DNA of 64,000 nt, taken from assembly GCF_003008555.2 (NCBI RefSeq), contig NZ_CP027665.1:2852001-2916000 (forward strand), written 5' to 3'. Of this stretch, positions 38,792 to 50,587 are shown piece after piece. The translations under genes and the position numbers were made by a program. The stretch comes from Pukyongiella litopenaei. Its GTDB lineage: Bacteria; Pseudomonadota; Alphaproteobacteria; Rhodobacterales; Rhodobacteraceae. Numbering within the stretch: the stretch's first letter is position 1; the number at the start of each line of letters is the position of its first letter. The notes beneath the pieces were generated by a model. The model made no database searches. It was not told the origin of the DNA and saw only the letters and a program-made list of their open reading frames with translations.

Positions 38792-39967
38792 ATGATCCCG
38801 TCCATCCTGCCGACCTACAACCGTGCGCCGCTCGAATTCGTCAGCGGCGCGGGCGCCTGGCTGACCGAGGCGGATGGCCGACGTTTCCTGGATCTCGGCG
38901 CCGGTATCGCGGTCAATGCGCTCGGCCACGCCCACCCGGCGCTGGTCGAGGCCCTGACAGCACAGGCGCAGGCGCTGTGGCATGTCTCCAACCTCTACGG
39001 CATCGTCCAGCAGCAGGCGCTGGCCGACCGGCTGGTGGCGGCCACCTTCGCCGACACCGTGTTCTTCACCAATTCGGGCACCGAGGCCTGCGAACTGGCG
39101 GTCAAGATGGCGCGCAGGCATTTCCACGACTTCGGCCAGCCGGACCGGGTCGGGATCATCGCCTTCGAGGGGTCGTTCCACGGCCGGTCCTCGGCGGGCA
39201 TCGCCGCCTCCGGGTCCGAGAAGATGACCAAGGGATTTGGCCCGCTGCTGCCCGGTTTCACGCAGCTGCCATTCTGCGATATCGACGCCGTGCGCGCCGC
39301 GATCACCGATACCACCGCCGCGATCCTGGTCGAACCGGTGCAGGGCGAAGGCGGCATCCGCCCGGTGCCCGATGCCGACCTGCGGGCGCTGCGCGCGCTC
39401 TGCGACGACCACGGCCTGCTGCTGATCCTCGACGAGGTGCAATGCGGCATGGGCCGCACCGGCCGGCTCTTTGCCCATGAATGGGCCGGGATCGCGCCCG
39501 ACATCATGATGGTGGCCAAGGGTATCGGCGGCGGTTTCCCGCTCGGCGCGGTGCTGGCGACCGAGGCTGCGGCCTCGGCCATGACCGCGGGCACGCACGG
39601 GTCCACCTATGGCGGCAACCCGCTGGGCTGCGCGGTGGGCTGCGCGGTGATGGACATCGTCTCCGACCCGGATTTCCTGGCGGATGTGAACCGCAAGGCG
39701 GGGCTTTTGCGCCAGAAGCTCGAAGGGCTCGCGGCCGCCCATCCCGATGTGTTCGAAGAGGTGCGCGGCGTGGGCCTGATGCTGGGCCTGAAATGCCGGG
39801 CCGCCAATGCCGATGTGGTCGCGGCGGGCCATGCCGAACAGGTCCTGACCGTTCCGGCCGCCGACAACGTGATACGCCTGCTGCCGCCGCTGACCATCAC
39901 CGAGGACGAAATCGCGGAGGCGGTCGACCGGCTCGACCGCGCCGCGGCGCGGGTGACCGCCGCGTGA
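38792..39967 (+). CDS. argD: acetylornithine aminotransferase (ArgD)
   Basis: PLP-dependent class III aminotransferase, step four of arginine synthesis, possibly also succinyldiaminopimelate transamination. The product is 391 residues. It shows [46 protein letters not shown] and the Schiff-base Lys243 in VAKGIGGG, all diagnostic of ArgD. The ATG at 38792 follows GGAAGGAAAC. It is followed by argF after an 80-base spacer that holds repeat element A. argD-argF adjacency is usual in Rhodobacterales. Confidence 0.95.
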   Translation: MIPSILPTYNRAPLEFVSGAGAWLTEADGRRFLDLGAGIAVNALGHAHPALVEALTAQAQALWHVSNLYGIVQQQALADRLVAATFADTVFFTNSGTEACELAVKMARRHFHDFGQPDRVGIIAFEGSFHGRSSAGIAASGSEKMTKGFGPLLPGFTQLPFCDIDAVRAAITDTTAAILVEPVQGEGGIRPVPDADLRALRALCDDHGLLLILDEVQCGMGRTGRLFAHEWAGIAPDIMMVAKGIGGGFPLGAVLATEAAASAMTAGTHGSTYGGNPLGCAVGCAVMDIVSDPDFLADVNRKAGLLRQKLEGLAAAHPDVFEEVRGVGLMLGLKCRAANADVVAAGHAEQVLTVPAADNVIRLLPPLTITEDEIAEAVDRLDRAAARVTAA

Positions 39968-39970
39968 TCC

Positions 39971-40026
39971 TTCATCTTGCCAGATAAACTCCGGGGAGCG
40001 CGAGGGGCTGGCCCCTCGCTCCCGCA
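39971..40026 (+). repeat. post-stop hairpin element, copy A
   Basis: A 56-base element beginning three bases after the argD stop: the box TTCATCTTGCC, a short AT-containing spacer, then a long hairpin GCGAGGGG-CTGG-CCCCTCGC with four more outer pairs (GGGA/TCCC) beyond a 2-base bulge. It is identical to copy B (47194-47249) at 53 of 56 positions, and two of the three differences form a compensated base pair. Confidence 0.85.
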
Positions 40027-40047
40027 CCCAGACACGGGACCGAACCG

Positions 40048-40974
40048 ATGAACCATTTTCTCGATATCCACAAGACGGACGCCGCAGACCTGCGCGGCAT
40101 GATCGACCAGGCCGGCGCGATGAAACAGGCCCGCCTGGGCCGGCCCAGGGCGGCCGCCGATGACAGCCAGCCGCTGGCCGGGCGCATGGTGGCGCTGATC
40201 TTCGAAAAACCCTCGACCCGCACCCGGGTCTCCTTTGACCTCGGGGTGCGCCAGATGGGCGGGCAGACCATGGTGCTGTCGGGCAATGACATGCAGCTGG
40301 GCCATGGTGAAACGATCGCCGACACCGCCCGAGTGCTGTCGCGCTATGTGGACATGATCATGATCCGCACATTCGACGAATCCGTGCTGATCGAAATGGC
40401 CGAATATGCGGATGTACCGGTGATCAACGGGCTGACCGACCGCACCCATCCCTGCCAGATCATGGCCGATGTCCTGACCTACGAGGAACATCGTGGCCCG
40501 ATCGCCGGAAAAAAAGTTGTCTGGTGCGGCGATGGCAACAATGTCTGCGCCTCGTTCCTGCATGCCGCCGGCCAGTTCGGCTTCGACCTGACCTTCACCG
40601 GGCCGCCGCAGCTGGACCCCGAGGCCGAGTTCATGGGCTTTGCCCGCGACCGGGGATCGGCGGTGCGGATCGAACGCGACGCGGTCAAGGCGGTCGAGGG
40701 CGCCGATCTCGTCGTGGCCGATACCTGGGTGTCGATGCATGACAGCCAGTCCTCCAAGGAACGCCGCCACAACATGCTGCGCCCGTATCAGGTCAACGCC
40801 GAACTGATGTCCCATGCGCGGCCCGACGCTCTGTTCATGCACTGCCTGCCGGCCCATCGCGAGGAAGAGGCGACCTCCGAGGTTATGGACGGGCCCCATT
40901 CGGTGATCTTCGACGAGGCCGAGAACCGGCTGCACGCGCAGAAGGCGGTGATGCGGTGGTGCCTGGGCGTCTGA
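40048..40974 (+). CDS. argF: ornithine carbamoyltransferase (ArgF)
   Basis: Transfers the carbamoyl group to ornithine to give citrulline. The product is 308 residues, anabolic OTC length. The carbamoyl-phosphate site STRTR is at residues 56-60; [14 protein letters not shown] and the ornithine-binding FMHCLPAHR near 262-270 complete the active site. The ATG at 40048 has no perfect ribosome binding site, but it agrees with the family start MNHFLDI. Repeat element A lies between this gene and argD. Confidence 0.97.
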   Translation: MNHFLDIHKTDAADLRGMIDQAGAMKQARLGRPRAAADDSQPLAGRMVALIFEKPSTRTRVSFDLGVRQMGGQTMVLSGNDMQLGHGETIADTARVLSRYVDMIMIRTFDESVLIEMAEYADVPVINGLTDRTHPCQIMADVLTYEEHRGPIAGKKVVWCGDGNNVCASFLHAAGQFGFDLTFTGPPQLDPEAEFMGFARDRGSAVRIERDAVKAVEGADLVVADTWVSMHDSQSSKERRHNMLRPYQVNAELMSHARPDALFMHCLPAHREEEATSEVMDGPHSVIFDEAENRLHAQKAVMRWCLGV

Positions 40975-41020
40975 GCCGGGCCGAATCTGGTCCCGAACTG
41001 CCCCCATATGGACCCGGAGG

Positions 41021-42520
41021 TCAGTTCGCGACCGCGTTCAGCACGAGGAAGATCCCGCCCGACAGCAGCGCGGCGGCGGGAACGGTCACGATCCAGGCCG
41101 CGACGATGGTCATGAAATGCGACCGGCGCACCAGCTTGCGGCGCTGGCGTTCCGCCCGTGGCAGGCGTTGCTCGGGCGGGCGCTGCGCGCTCGACACCCG
41201 CAGGCGGCGCTGCTCCATGTGCCATTCGCGGTAGAACCCGACGCCGAACACCCCGCCCACGGCGATATGGGTGGAACTGACCGGCAGGCCCAGCCAGCTG
41301 GCGACGATGACCGTGATCGCCGCCGACAGGGCGACACAGAAGGCGCGCATCGGGTTCAGCTTGGTGATCTGGCTGCCGACCATGCGGATCAGCTTGGGGC
41401 CGAACAGGAACAGCCCGAAGGAAATGCCGAAGGCGCCGATCACCATCACCCAGGTCGGGATCGCCACCCTGGCCGCGAAATCGCCGGCCTCGGCCGCATG
41501 CACGATCGCCGCCAGCGGTCCCACCGCGTTGGCCACGTCATTGGCGCCATGGGCGAAACTCAGCAGCGCCGCCGAGATCACCAGCGGCAGCCCGAACAGC
41601 GTCTTCAGCGACTTGTTGCGGTTCTCCAGCCCCTCGGACTGGCGGTGGATCAGCGGCCGCGCCACGGCCCATGCGATGCCACCCACCACCAGGCCGATCA
41701 GCAGCGCGGCGGACAGGTCGATCCGGACCACCCGTTTCAGCCCTTTCAACGCCAGGTAGGATGCAAAGGCGCCGGCCATGATCGCCACCAGCAGCGGCAC
41801 CCAGGTCCGGGCCGCGGCGATCTTGTCCTCGCGATAGATGATCCGGTGCTTGATCAGCGCGAGGAACCCCGCCGCCACCGCACCGCCGAGCACGGGCGAA
41901 ATCACCCAGCTCGCCGCGATCGCGCCCATGGTCGGCCAGCTGACCGAGGCCAGCCCGGCCGCGGCGATGCCCGCGCCCATCACGCCGCCGACCACGGAAT
42001 GGGTCGTCGAGACCGGGGCGCCGATCCAGGTCGCCAGGTTGACCCAGAGCGCCGAGGAAATCAGCGCCGCCATCATCGCCCAGATGAAGGTGTCGGCATC
42101 GGCCACCGCTGAGGGGTCGATGATCCCCTTGGATATGGTCGACACCACGTCGCCGCCGGCCAGCAGCGCGCCCGCGCTTTCGAAAATCGCCGCGATCAGG
42201 ATCGCGCCGCCCAGCGTCAGCGCGTTGGCACCGACCGCCGGACCCATGTTGTTGGCCACGTCATTGGCGCCGATATTGATCGCCATGTAGGCGCCGAACC
42301 CGGCGGCCGTGACCACGATCATGTTCACCGGGAACTGTCCCAGCAGCACCGCCGACGCGATGCCGGCGAACACGATGAAGGCAAGCGCGATGCTCGGTGC
42401 GACCATCGGGCGGGCGACATAGGTCGTCGCCTCCTCGATCCGCGAGATGCGTTTCAGATCCCGGTCAAGCGTTGTCCAGCGATTGGTGTTCGATGTCTGC
42501 GGTTCCGGCGCCCCGGTCAT
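41021..42520 (-). CDS. inorganic phosphate transporter, PiT family
   Basis: Cation-coupled low-affinity phosphate symporter in the inner membrane, 499 residues with about eleven hydrophobic segments. The duplicated PiT signature is present: GANDVANN (84-91) in the first half and GANDVANA near 325 in the second. There is a cytoplasmic N-terminus of about 38 residues and a basic loop before the last helix (RRRLRV...RRKLVRRS). The ATG at 42520 has GAGGG upstream. No pit accessory (PhoU-like, DUF47) gene is adjacent and no clear Pho box was found upstream. Confidence 0.93.
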   Translation of the reverse strand: MTGAPEPQTSNTNRWTTLDRDLKRISRIEEATTYVARPMVAPSIALAFIVFAGIASAVLLGQFPVNMIVVTAAGFGAYMAINIGANDVANNMGPAVGANALTLGGAILIAAIFESAGALLAGGDVVSTISKGIIDPSAVADADTFIWAMMAALISSALWVNLATWIGAPVSTTHSVVGGVMGAGIAAAGLASVSWPTMGAIAASWVISPVLGGAVAAGFLALIKHRIIYREDKIAAARTWVPLLVAIMAGAFASYLALKGLKRVVRIDLSAALLIGLVVGGIAWAVARPLIHRQSEGLENRNKSLKTLFGLPLVISAALLSFAHGANDVANAVGPLAAIVHAAEAGDFAARVAIPTWVMVIGAFGISFGLFLFGPKLIRMVGSQITKLNPMRAFCVALSAAITVIVASWLGLPVSSTHIAVGGVFGVGFYREWHMEQRRLRVSSAQRPPEQRLPRAERQRRKLVRRSHFMTIVAAWIVTVPAAALLSGGIFLVLNAVAN

Positions 42521-42849
42521 CGCTTCGCCCTCATGGTGGTTTGGACGAAGCGGCTAGACGCAACACGCGCCGGTTGCAACGAAAACGTGACACGAGGCGA
42601 CCGGGCAGCGCGGTGTGATGTCCGCATGTTGCAAGCTGAACCGGCCGGAACCGCTGGATCCGACCGGTTGCGGACTGCCCGTCCCGCCAGTTGTGAAGTA
42701 CCCTTATCCTTGTTTTTCCCTGCGATTCCGCCTTCTTTGTAGCAGTTGTCGCGGGTGTAACCGGACTTTGGTGAGCAAAGGTTAACAATTTACTAATATC
42801 GAATGAGAAGATTCACCAAGCCGAAAAAAATCGAAGGGAGACAAGACAG
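42521..42849. other. divergent intergenic region upstream of pit-like and SDR genes
   Basis: A gene-free stretch of 329 bases between two divergent genes. The part from about 42690 to 42840 is markedly AT-rich (for example GGTTAACAATTTACTAATAT at 42780-42799) and probably holds the SDR promoter. A TTTGGT/TACTAA pair with 18-base spacing (42767-42796) is only a weak candidate. I see no RNA gene. Confidence 0.5.
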
Positions 42850-43599
42850 GTGAAAGCAGCACTGATAACCGGCGCGGCGCGTGGCATCGGGTTCGCCACT
42901 GCCGGGCTCCTGACAGAGCGCGGTTGGCGAATGGCGATTCTCGACCGGGACGCAGCGGCGCTGGATGCGGCGGCGGCCGCGCTGCCCGGGGCGCTGCCGA
43001 TCCTGGCGGACGTGTCGGACCCGGCCCAGGTCGAAGCGGCGCGCGACCGGATCACGGCCGGGTTCGGACGGCTCGACGGACTGGTGAACAATGCCGGCGT
43101 CGCCGAGTTCGGCCCCATCGGCGAAACCGGTTTCGACTGCTGGCGCAGGGTGATGGCGACCAATCTCGACGGGCCGTTCCTGATGACGCAGGCGTTTGCG
43201 ACCCTGCTGGCGGCGGACGGCGGTGGGGCGGTGGTCAATGTCACCTCGATCTCGGGGCTGCGCGCCTCGACCCTGCGTGTGGCCTATGGCACGTCCAAGG
43301 CCGCGCTGGCGCAGCTGACGCTGCAACAGGCCGCCGAACTGGGCGAACGGGGCATCCGCGTGAATGCGGTGGCGCCGGGCCCGGTCGACACCAAGCTGGC
43401 GCTGGCGGTTCACACGCCCGACATCCGGGCCGCCTATCACGATGCCATCCCGCTCAACCGCTACGGCAAGGAAGACGAGATCGCCGCGGTGATCGCCTTT
43501 CTGCTGTCGGACGAGGCGAGCTATGTCACCGGCCAGGTCGTGGCCGCCGATGGTGGGTTCCAGGCCACGGGCATCGGCCTGCCCAGCCTCCGGGGCTGA
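42850..43599 (+). CDS. short-chain dehydrogenase/reductase (SDR), classical type
   Basis: NAD(P)-dependent oxidoreductase of 249 residues. The cofactor loop TGAARGIG is at 7-14, NNAG at 80-83, and the catalytic residues are Ser133, Tyr146 and Lys150 (YGTSK). The motif APGPVDT and the C-terminal VVAADGGFQATG also fit classical SDRs. Asp32 after the second strand (AILDRD) suggests a preference for NAD. The start is GTG at 42850 with AGGGAG upstream; the next possible start would remove the first beta strand. Substrate unknown; it stands alone. Confidence 0.87.
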   Translation: MKAALITGAARGIGFATAGLLTERGWRMAILDRDAAALDAAAAALPGALPILADVSDPAQVEAARDRITAGFGRLDGLVNNAGVAEFGPIGETGFDCWRRVMATNLDGPFLMTQAFATLLAADGGGAVVNVTSISGLRASTLRVAYGTSKAALAQLTLQQAAELGERGIRVNAVAPGPVDTKLALAVHTPDIRAAYHDAIPLNRYGKEDEIAAVIAFLLSDEASYVTGQVVAADGGFQATGIGLPSLRG

Positions 43600-43603
43600 C
43601 CGC

Positions 43604-46072
43604 CTAGCGCCGTTTCGCACGCAGGGTCGGATCGGCCCGGGTCGGGTCTTCGGGCCAGGGATGCCTGGGATAACGCGCCCGCATGTCCTTGCGTACATCC
43701 GCGTAGGACCCGGCCCAGAAACCGGGCAGGTCACGGGTCACCTGCACCGGTCGTTGCGCGGGTGACAGCAAGGTGATCTTCAGCGGTTCGCCCGCCGATG
43801 CCGGATGGGTGGTGACGCCGAACAGTTCTTGCAGGCGCAGAGCGATCTCGGGGCCTTCGGGCGTATAGTCGATCGGCACCCGGCGGCCCAGCGGCGTGGT
43901 GAAATGCGCAGGCACCTTGCGGTCGAGCTCCTGCATCCGGTCCCAGCCCAGCGCCGCGCGCAGGGCGGGCAGGGGGTCGAACCCCTTCCAGCCCGCGGCG
44001 TCGCGGATGCAGTCCAGATGCGGGGCCAGCCAGTCTTCGAGCGTCGCCAGTAGGCCGGGTTCGGAGAAATCGGGCAGCTCCGCGCCGGTCGCCCGCAGCA
44101 GTTCGACCCGCGCCGCCAGCCGCGCCGCATCGCCCGACAGCCGCAATCCCAGGTCGCGCACGCCGTCGCACATCGCCCGCGCCACCGCCTCGGCGGGCGC
44201 CTGTTTCCAGACCCGGTCCTGCAGCACCACCGCGCCCAGGTTTTCCTGCCGGCGCGCCACAACCCGGCGGTCGCGTTTCGACCAGGCGCAGGTCTCGCGC
44301 CAGCCGATCCTGTCGGCGTAGAGATCGCGCAACTCGCCCTCGGTGATCGTTGCCGCGAGGCGGATGCGGGCCTCGCGCCGGTCGCCGTCGAGGTCGGCGG
44401 CCACCAGCAGCGGCGTTCCCGCCAGCGGATCGGCGTCGTCCAGCACCGCGCCCTTGCCGCCCGACAGCACGAATCGCGGTGCTTCGCCCCTGCGGCGCTG
44501 CCCGATCCGGTCGGGATAGGCCAGCGCCGCCATCGCGCCGGGGCTGAACGATGCGTCGGTGCGTTCCGGCGCTGCCGCTTTCGTCGCCTGCTTCAGCCGG
44601 TTCGCCTCGGAGCGGATACGCGACACCGCCCCCGCATCGGCCGGATGCGGGCGGCGCTCGCTGTAGCGGCGCAGGTCGGCCAGCGCCTCCAGCCGCAGCG
44701 ACAGGTCGGCGGGCGCGGAGCGGGCCAGCGGGTCGCGGTCGCCCAGCAGCGCCGCCAGCGGCGCGGCCTGCGACCCGGCCACCGACAGCATATGCGCCAG
44801 CCGCGGATGCAGCGGCAGCGCCGCCAGCGTCCGGCCGTGACCGGTGATGCGGCCGCGCCGGTCCAGCGCCCCCAGCAGGTGCAGCAGGTCGCGCGCCTGC
44901 GCCAGTGCGGCATCCGGCGGCGGCGTCAGGAATGGCAGGGCCTCCGCCTCGGCCCCCCATTGCGCCAGGTCCAGCGCCAGCCCGGTCAGGTCCACCGCCT
45001 CGATCTCGGCGGGCGGGAACGCCGCCAGCGCGCCGTCCTCGCCCCGCGCCCACAACCGATAGCAGACGCCCGCCGCCACCCGTCCCGCGCGGCCCGCGCG
45101 CTGGGTCGCCTCGGCGCGCGTGACCCGTTCGGTCACCAGCCGCGACATTCCCGAGCCGGGATCGAACCGCGCCCGCCGCGCCTGACCGCCATCGACCACC
45201 ACCCGGATGTCGGGAATGGTCAGCGAGGTTTCGGCGATCGAGGTCGCCAGCACGATCCTCCGGTCCCGTGCCGACGCCGGGGCCAGCGCCTTTTGCTGTT
45301 CGGCAAAGGGCAGCGCGCCATAAAGCGGCCTGACCACGCAATTCGCGGGCAGCCGTCCCGACACCAGCGCCTGGACCCGGCGGATTTCCCCCGCGCCCGG
45401 CAGGAACACCAGCATGCCGCCGCCGGTTTCCCGCGTCTCGGTCTCGGCACGGACCACCAGATCGGCCAGCGCGCCCTCCCGCCGCGTGCCCGGCGGCAGC
45501 GGATGGTCGAGCCAGCGTGTCTCGACCGGATGGCCGCGGCCCTCGGAGGTGATCAGCGGCGCCTGCATTAACCCGGCCACGGGGGCCGCGTCCAGCGTCG
45601 CCGACATCGCCAGCAGGATGAGGTCGTCACGCAGCGCGGCAGCCACCTCCAGGCACAGGGCCAGACCCAGATCGGCGTTCAGCGACCGCTCGTGGAACTC
45701 GTCGAAAATCACCGCGCCGACCCCGGACAGTTCGGGATCAGATTGCAGCATCCGGGTCAGAATGCCTTCGGTCACCACCTCGATCCGGGTTGCGGCCGAT
45801 ACTTTGGCCGCACCGCGCATCCGGTAGCCGACCGTCTGCCCGGCGGCCTCGCCCAGCGTCTGCGCCATCCGCTCGGCGGCGGCCCGGGCGGCCAGCCGGC
45901 GCGGCTCCAGCATCACGATCCGGCCCCCGGTCAGCCCCGCGTCGAGCAAGGCCAGCGGCACGCGGGTGGTCTTGCCCGCGCCCGGCGGCGCCTGCAGCAC
46001 GGCCCGGCCATGGCCGCGCAGGGCGTCCAGCAGGCCGGGCAGGATGTCGTCGATGGGCAGGGCCGGGGTCAT
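43604..46072 (-). CDS. hrpB: ATP-dependent helicase HrpB
   Basis: DEAH/RHA-type helicase of 822 residues, the usual HrpB length. Motif I is APPGAGKTT (28-36), motif II is IFDEFHERS, motif III MSATLD, and the second RecA domain carries ATSIAETSLTI and QRAGRAGR. The C-terminal HrpB-specific domain ends with LPGFWAGSYADVRKDM and the typical RYPRHPWPEDP. The ATG at 46072 is chosen because upstream codons read as low-complexity shadow. Its role in the cell is poorly defined (probably RNA remodelling). It is divergent from meaB. Confidence 0.95.
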   Translation of the reverse strand: MTPALPIDDILPGLLDALRGHGRAVLQAPPGAGKTTRVPLALLDAGLTGGRIVMLEPRRLAARAAAERMAQTLGEAAGQTVGYRMRGAAKVSAATRIEVVTEGILTRMLQSDPELSGVGAVIFDEFHERSLNADLGLALCLEVAAALRDDLILLAMSATLDAAPVAGLMQAPLITSEGRGHPVETRWLDHPLPPGTRREGALADLVVRAETETRETGGGMLVFLPGAGEIRRVQALVSGRLPANCVVRPLYGALPFAEQQKALAPASARDRRIVLATSIAETSLTIPDIRVVVDGGQARRARFDPGSGMSRLVTERVTRAEATQRAGRAGRVAAGVCYRLWARGEDGALAAFPPAEIEAVDLTGLALDLAQWGAEAEALPFLTPPPDAALAQARDLLHLLGALDRRGRITGHGRTLAALPLHPRLAHMLSVAGSQAAPLAALLGDRDPLARSAPADLSLRLEALADLRRYSERRPHPADAGAVSRIRSEANRLKQATKAAAPERTDASFSPGAMAALAYPDRIGQRRRGEAPRFVLSGGKGAVLDDADPLAGTPLLVAADLDGDRREARIRLAATITEGELRDLYADRIGWRETCAWSKRDRRVVARRQENLGAVVLQDRVWKQAPAEAVARAMCDGVRDLGLRLSGDAARLAARVELLRATGAELPDFSEPGLLATLEDWLAPHLDCIRDAAGWKGFDPLPALRAALGWDRMQELDRKVPAHFTTPLGRRVPIDYTPEGPEIALRLQELFGVTTHPASAGEPLKITLLSPAQRPVQVTRDLPGFWAGSYADVRKDMRARYPRHPWPEDPTRADPTLRAKRR

Positions 46073-46179
46073 GGCCGTCTTATCGCCGCTCGTTTCCGGC
46101 AGGTCCAGCGCCCGCGCCTCTGGACATTCCCGCACCCGGCGCGGCATGAAACGGCAGGAACAGGAAACGGGGCCGCCGC

Positions 46180-47154
46180 ATGGATATCGCAGAGCTTGCC
46201 GCGGGCGTGGCATCGGGCAACCGCCGGTCGCTGGCCCGCGCGATCACCCTGATCGAAAGCAGCCGCAACGATCACCGCGAACGGGCCGATGCGCTGCTGG
46301 ATGCGCTGGGCCACAGCGGCAAACAGGCGCTGCGCATCGGCCTGTCCGGCACACCGGGCGTCGGCAAATCCACCTTCATCGAGGCCTTCGGCATGATGCT
46401 GGTCGGTCAGGGCCTGCGCGTCGCGGTGCTGGCCGTCGACCCGTCCAGCACGCGGTCGGGCGGCTCGATCCTCGGCGACAAGACGCGGATGGAACGGCTC
46501 AGCCGCGAAGCCAGTGCCTTCATCCGGCCCTCGCCCAGCCAGTCGCAACTCGGCGGGGTCGCGCGCCGCACGCGCGAGGCGGTGGCACTGTGCGAAGCGG
46601 CGGGGTTTGACGTGGTGCTGATCGAAACCGTCGGCGTGGGCCAGTCGGAAACCGTGGTCGCCGAAATGTCGGACCTGTTCCTGCTGTTGCTGGCGCCCGC
46701 GGGCGGCGACGAATTGCAGGGCGTCAAACGCGGCATCATGGAAATGGCCGACCTGATCCTGGTCAACAAGGCCGATGGCGACCTGTTGCCCACCGCGCGG
46801 CGCACCTGCGCCGATTACGCAGGCGCCCTGCGGCTGTTGCGCAAGCGTTCGCAAGATCCCGACGGGTTCCCCAAGGCGCTGCTGGTCTCGGCAACAAAAG
46901 GCACTGGCCTGTCCGAGGCCTGGGCCGAGATGAACGCGCTGGCCGACTGGCGCAAGGACAACGGCCACTGGGCGGCGCACCGGGCCGCGCAGGCCCGATA
47001 CTGGTTCGCCGAAGAGGTCCGGCAGGCGCTGCTGGCCCGCCTGAGCACCGCCGCCGCGCGGGACCGGATGCGCGATCTGGGCGATGACGTGGCCCGGGGC
47101 GCGCTCGCGCCGGCGGCCGCCGCGCGCCTGTTGCTGGCCGATCTGGGGGCCTGA
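46180..47154 (+). CDS. meaB: methylmalonyl-CoA mutase-associated GTPase MeaB
   Basis: G3E-family GTPase chaperone that protects and reloads B12-dependent methylmalonyl-CoA mutase. The product is 324 residues. The P-loop GTPGVGKST is at 57-65; DPSSTRSGGSILGDKTRM, ETVGVGQSE and NKADGD are the remaining nucleotide motifs. The same family was formerly called ArgK. The mutase genes are not in the window, but prpE near 62 kb points to an active propionyl-CoA to methylmalonyl-CoA route. The ATG at 46180 is just inside a GC-rich spacer of about 100 bases shared with hrpB. Confidence 0.93.
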   Translation: MDIAELAAGVASGNRRSLARAITLIESSRNDHRERADALLDALGHSGKQALRIGLSGTPGVGKSTFIEAFGMMLVGQGLRVAVLAVDPSSTRSGGSILGDKTRMERLSREASAFIRPSPSQSQLGGVARRTREAVALCEAAGFDVVLIETVGVGQSETVVAEMSDLFLLLLAPAGGDELQGVKRGIMEMADLILVNKADGDLLPTARRTCADYAGALRLLRKRSQDPDGFPKALLVSATKGTGLSEAWAEMNALADWRKDNGHWAAHRAAQARYWFAEEVRQALLARLSTAAARDRMRDLGDDVARGALAPAAAARLLLADLGA

Positions 47155-47193
47155 CCTGGGGGCCTGACCCGACTCGGCGCGCGGGTCCGCTGC

Positions 47194-47249
47194 TTCATCT
47201 TGCCGGATAAACTCCGGGGAGCCCGAGGGGCTGGCCCCTCGGTCCCGCA
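47194..47249 (+). repeat. post-stop hairpin element, copy B
   Basis: Second copy of the 56-base element, 39 bases after the meaB stop and in the same orientation relative to the upstream gene as copy A. The stem here is CCGAGGGG-CTGG-CCCCTCGG. Compared with copy A the closing pair is C-G instead of G-C, so pairing is preserved. It lies between convergent meaB and icd. Confidence 0.85.
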
Positions 47250-47256
47250 GATACCG

Positions 47257-49491
<2,235 letters not shown>

Positions 49492-49816
49492 GTCGTCAAC
49501 CTCTGTTGCAGGTGAAAGGGAGTTGCCCGCTCCATAGATCATGCGGGGGAGCGGTGCAATTGAACATGCCCGCCCGAACCGGGGCATGTCGCCGCGCCGC
49601 GCCGGGCGGTTCGCGGCGCCGGACCGGGGCAAGATCGGGGGCAAACGCGGGGGGCGAAACCGGGGCGGGCGATGTGTCTTGACCCGGTTCGCGATTCCCT
49701 CTAAAGCCAGCCAACCAGTTTCCGGGCGCGGCCACAGGCGGCGCCCTTGACGATTTGGCGCAAAGGTCCGGTTCCGGCTCCATCCCGCGCCACCAGACAA
49801 GACGAAGGATGACCCC
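49492..49816. other. divergent intergenic region icd / rpmB
   Basis: A 325-base stretch with no supportable gene. It holds the icd ribosome binding site at one end and an rpmB promoter candidate near 49680. The centre (49570-49670) is very G+C-rich with short shadow frames only. Confidence 0.5.
49679..49706 (+). promoter_or_regulatory. candidate sigma-70 promoter of rpmB
   Basis: TTGACC at 49679-49684 and CTAAAG at 49701-49706, spaced by 16 bases. It would give a leader of about 105 bases before rpmB. Confidence 0.45.
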
Positions 49817-50104
49817 ATGTCGCGCCGTTGCGAACTGACCGGAAAAGGCCCGATGACTGGCAACAATGTCAGCCACGCCCACAACAAGACCAGGCGCCGG
49901 TTCCTGCCGAACCTGAATGATGTGACCCTGCAGAGCGAAGCCCTGGGCCGCGGCGTCAAGCTGCGGATTTCGGCCGCCGCCCTGCGCAGCGTCGATCATC
50001 GCGGCGGTCTGGACGCGTTTCTCGCCAAGGCGAAGGACGAAGACCTGTCGCCCAACGCGCTGAAGGTGAAAAAGGAAATCGCGAAGGCCCAGGCTTCGGC
50101 CTGA
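49817..50104 (+). CDS. rpmB: 50S ribosomal protein L28 (RpmB)
   Basis: Large-subunit ribosomal protein of 95 residues, the alphaproteobacterial length. The N-terminal [17 protein letters not shown] and [10 protein letters not shown] are diagnostic. The expected rRNA-binding surface is basic throughout, and the tail [10 protein letters not shown] is typical. The ATG at 49817 follows CGAAGGATGACCCC. A strong terminator sits 20 bases after the stop, so rpmB is monocistronic. Confidence 0.98.
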   Translation: MSRRCELTGKGPMTGNNVSHAHNKTRRRFLPNLNDVTLQSEALGRGVKLRISAAALRSVDHRGGLDAFLAKAKDEDLSPNALKVKKEIAKAQASA

Positions 50105-50124
50105 TCCTTTCGCCGTGATCCGTG

Positions 50125-50156
50125 ACAAACGGCCCCGCCCCGGCGGGGCCGTTTGT
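50125..50156 (+). terminator. strong hairpin terminator of rpmB
   Basis: A near-perfect 15-bp inverted repeat, ACAAACGGCCCCGCC and its complement, separated by CC. The A-rich left and T-rich right arms make it a terminator-like structure on either strand; on the plus strand it ends GTTTGT. Confidence 0.85.
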
Positions 50157-50195
50157 GCTTGTGCAGGCCGGTCGCCGGGCCTAGACCCTTGGGCC

Positions 50196-50540
50196 ATGGC
50201 TGCGGTTCGCACATATCTCGTCCTGATGCTGGCCGCGGTGCTGGCCCTGACCGGCGCCGGCCTGGCCGCGGCCCGCGGCGCCCCTGCCGCGGCGGGCCGG
50301 ATCGAGATCTGCACCGGCACCGGGCCGGTGATGATCCTGGTCGACGAAGACGGCCAGCCGGTCGGGCCGCGACTCTGCCCTGACAATGCTCTGTCGCTGC
50401 TGAACGCCGTTTTCATCCCGGTTCTGCCGGATGATGCCGCCGATATTCCCCGCCGCATCGACCGCCCGCGGGGGCTGGTGCAGTTGCACCCCCGCGACCT
50501 GCCGCCGACGCAGGCCCGCGCGCCGCCCGTGCCGGTCTGA
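50196..50540 (+). CDS. small exported or membrane-anchored protein, possibly copper-related
   Basis: I do not recognise a named family with certainty. The product is 114 residues, with an N-terminal hydrophobic segment (about 6-27) that is either a signal peptide or an anchor. It has two cysteines: Cys39 in EICTGTGPV and Cys61 in PRLCPDN. The ICTG...CP pattern resembles small DUF2946-type periplasmic proteins found beside copper genes. The next gene, 47 bases on, is a PCu(A)C copper chaperone, supporting a role in copper handling. The ATG at 50196 is chosen because the open frame before it runs into the rpmB terminator. Confidence 0.6.
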   Translation: MAAVRTYLVLMLAAVLALTGAGLAAARGAPAAAGRIEICTGTGPVMILVDEDGQPVGPRLCPDNALSLLNAVFIPVLPDDAADIPRRIDRPRGLVQLHPRDLPPTQARAPPVPV

Positions 50541-50587
50541 CGCCGACACCGACCTACACTATCAATACAGATCAAAGGATATGGGCC

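Noticed and set aside
42590-42849. Pho box upstream of the PiT transporter gene
   Set aside because: Only a single TGTCAC half-site is visible; the repeated CTGTCA pattern is absent.
46180-47154. ArgK, an arginine/ornithine transport ATPase, as the name for this gene
   Set aside because: The old ArgK name has been superseded; the sequence is a G3E GTPase of the MeaB type, and the adjacent arginine genes are unrelated.
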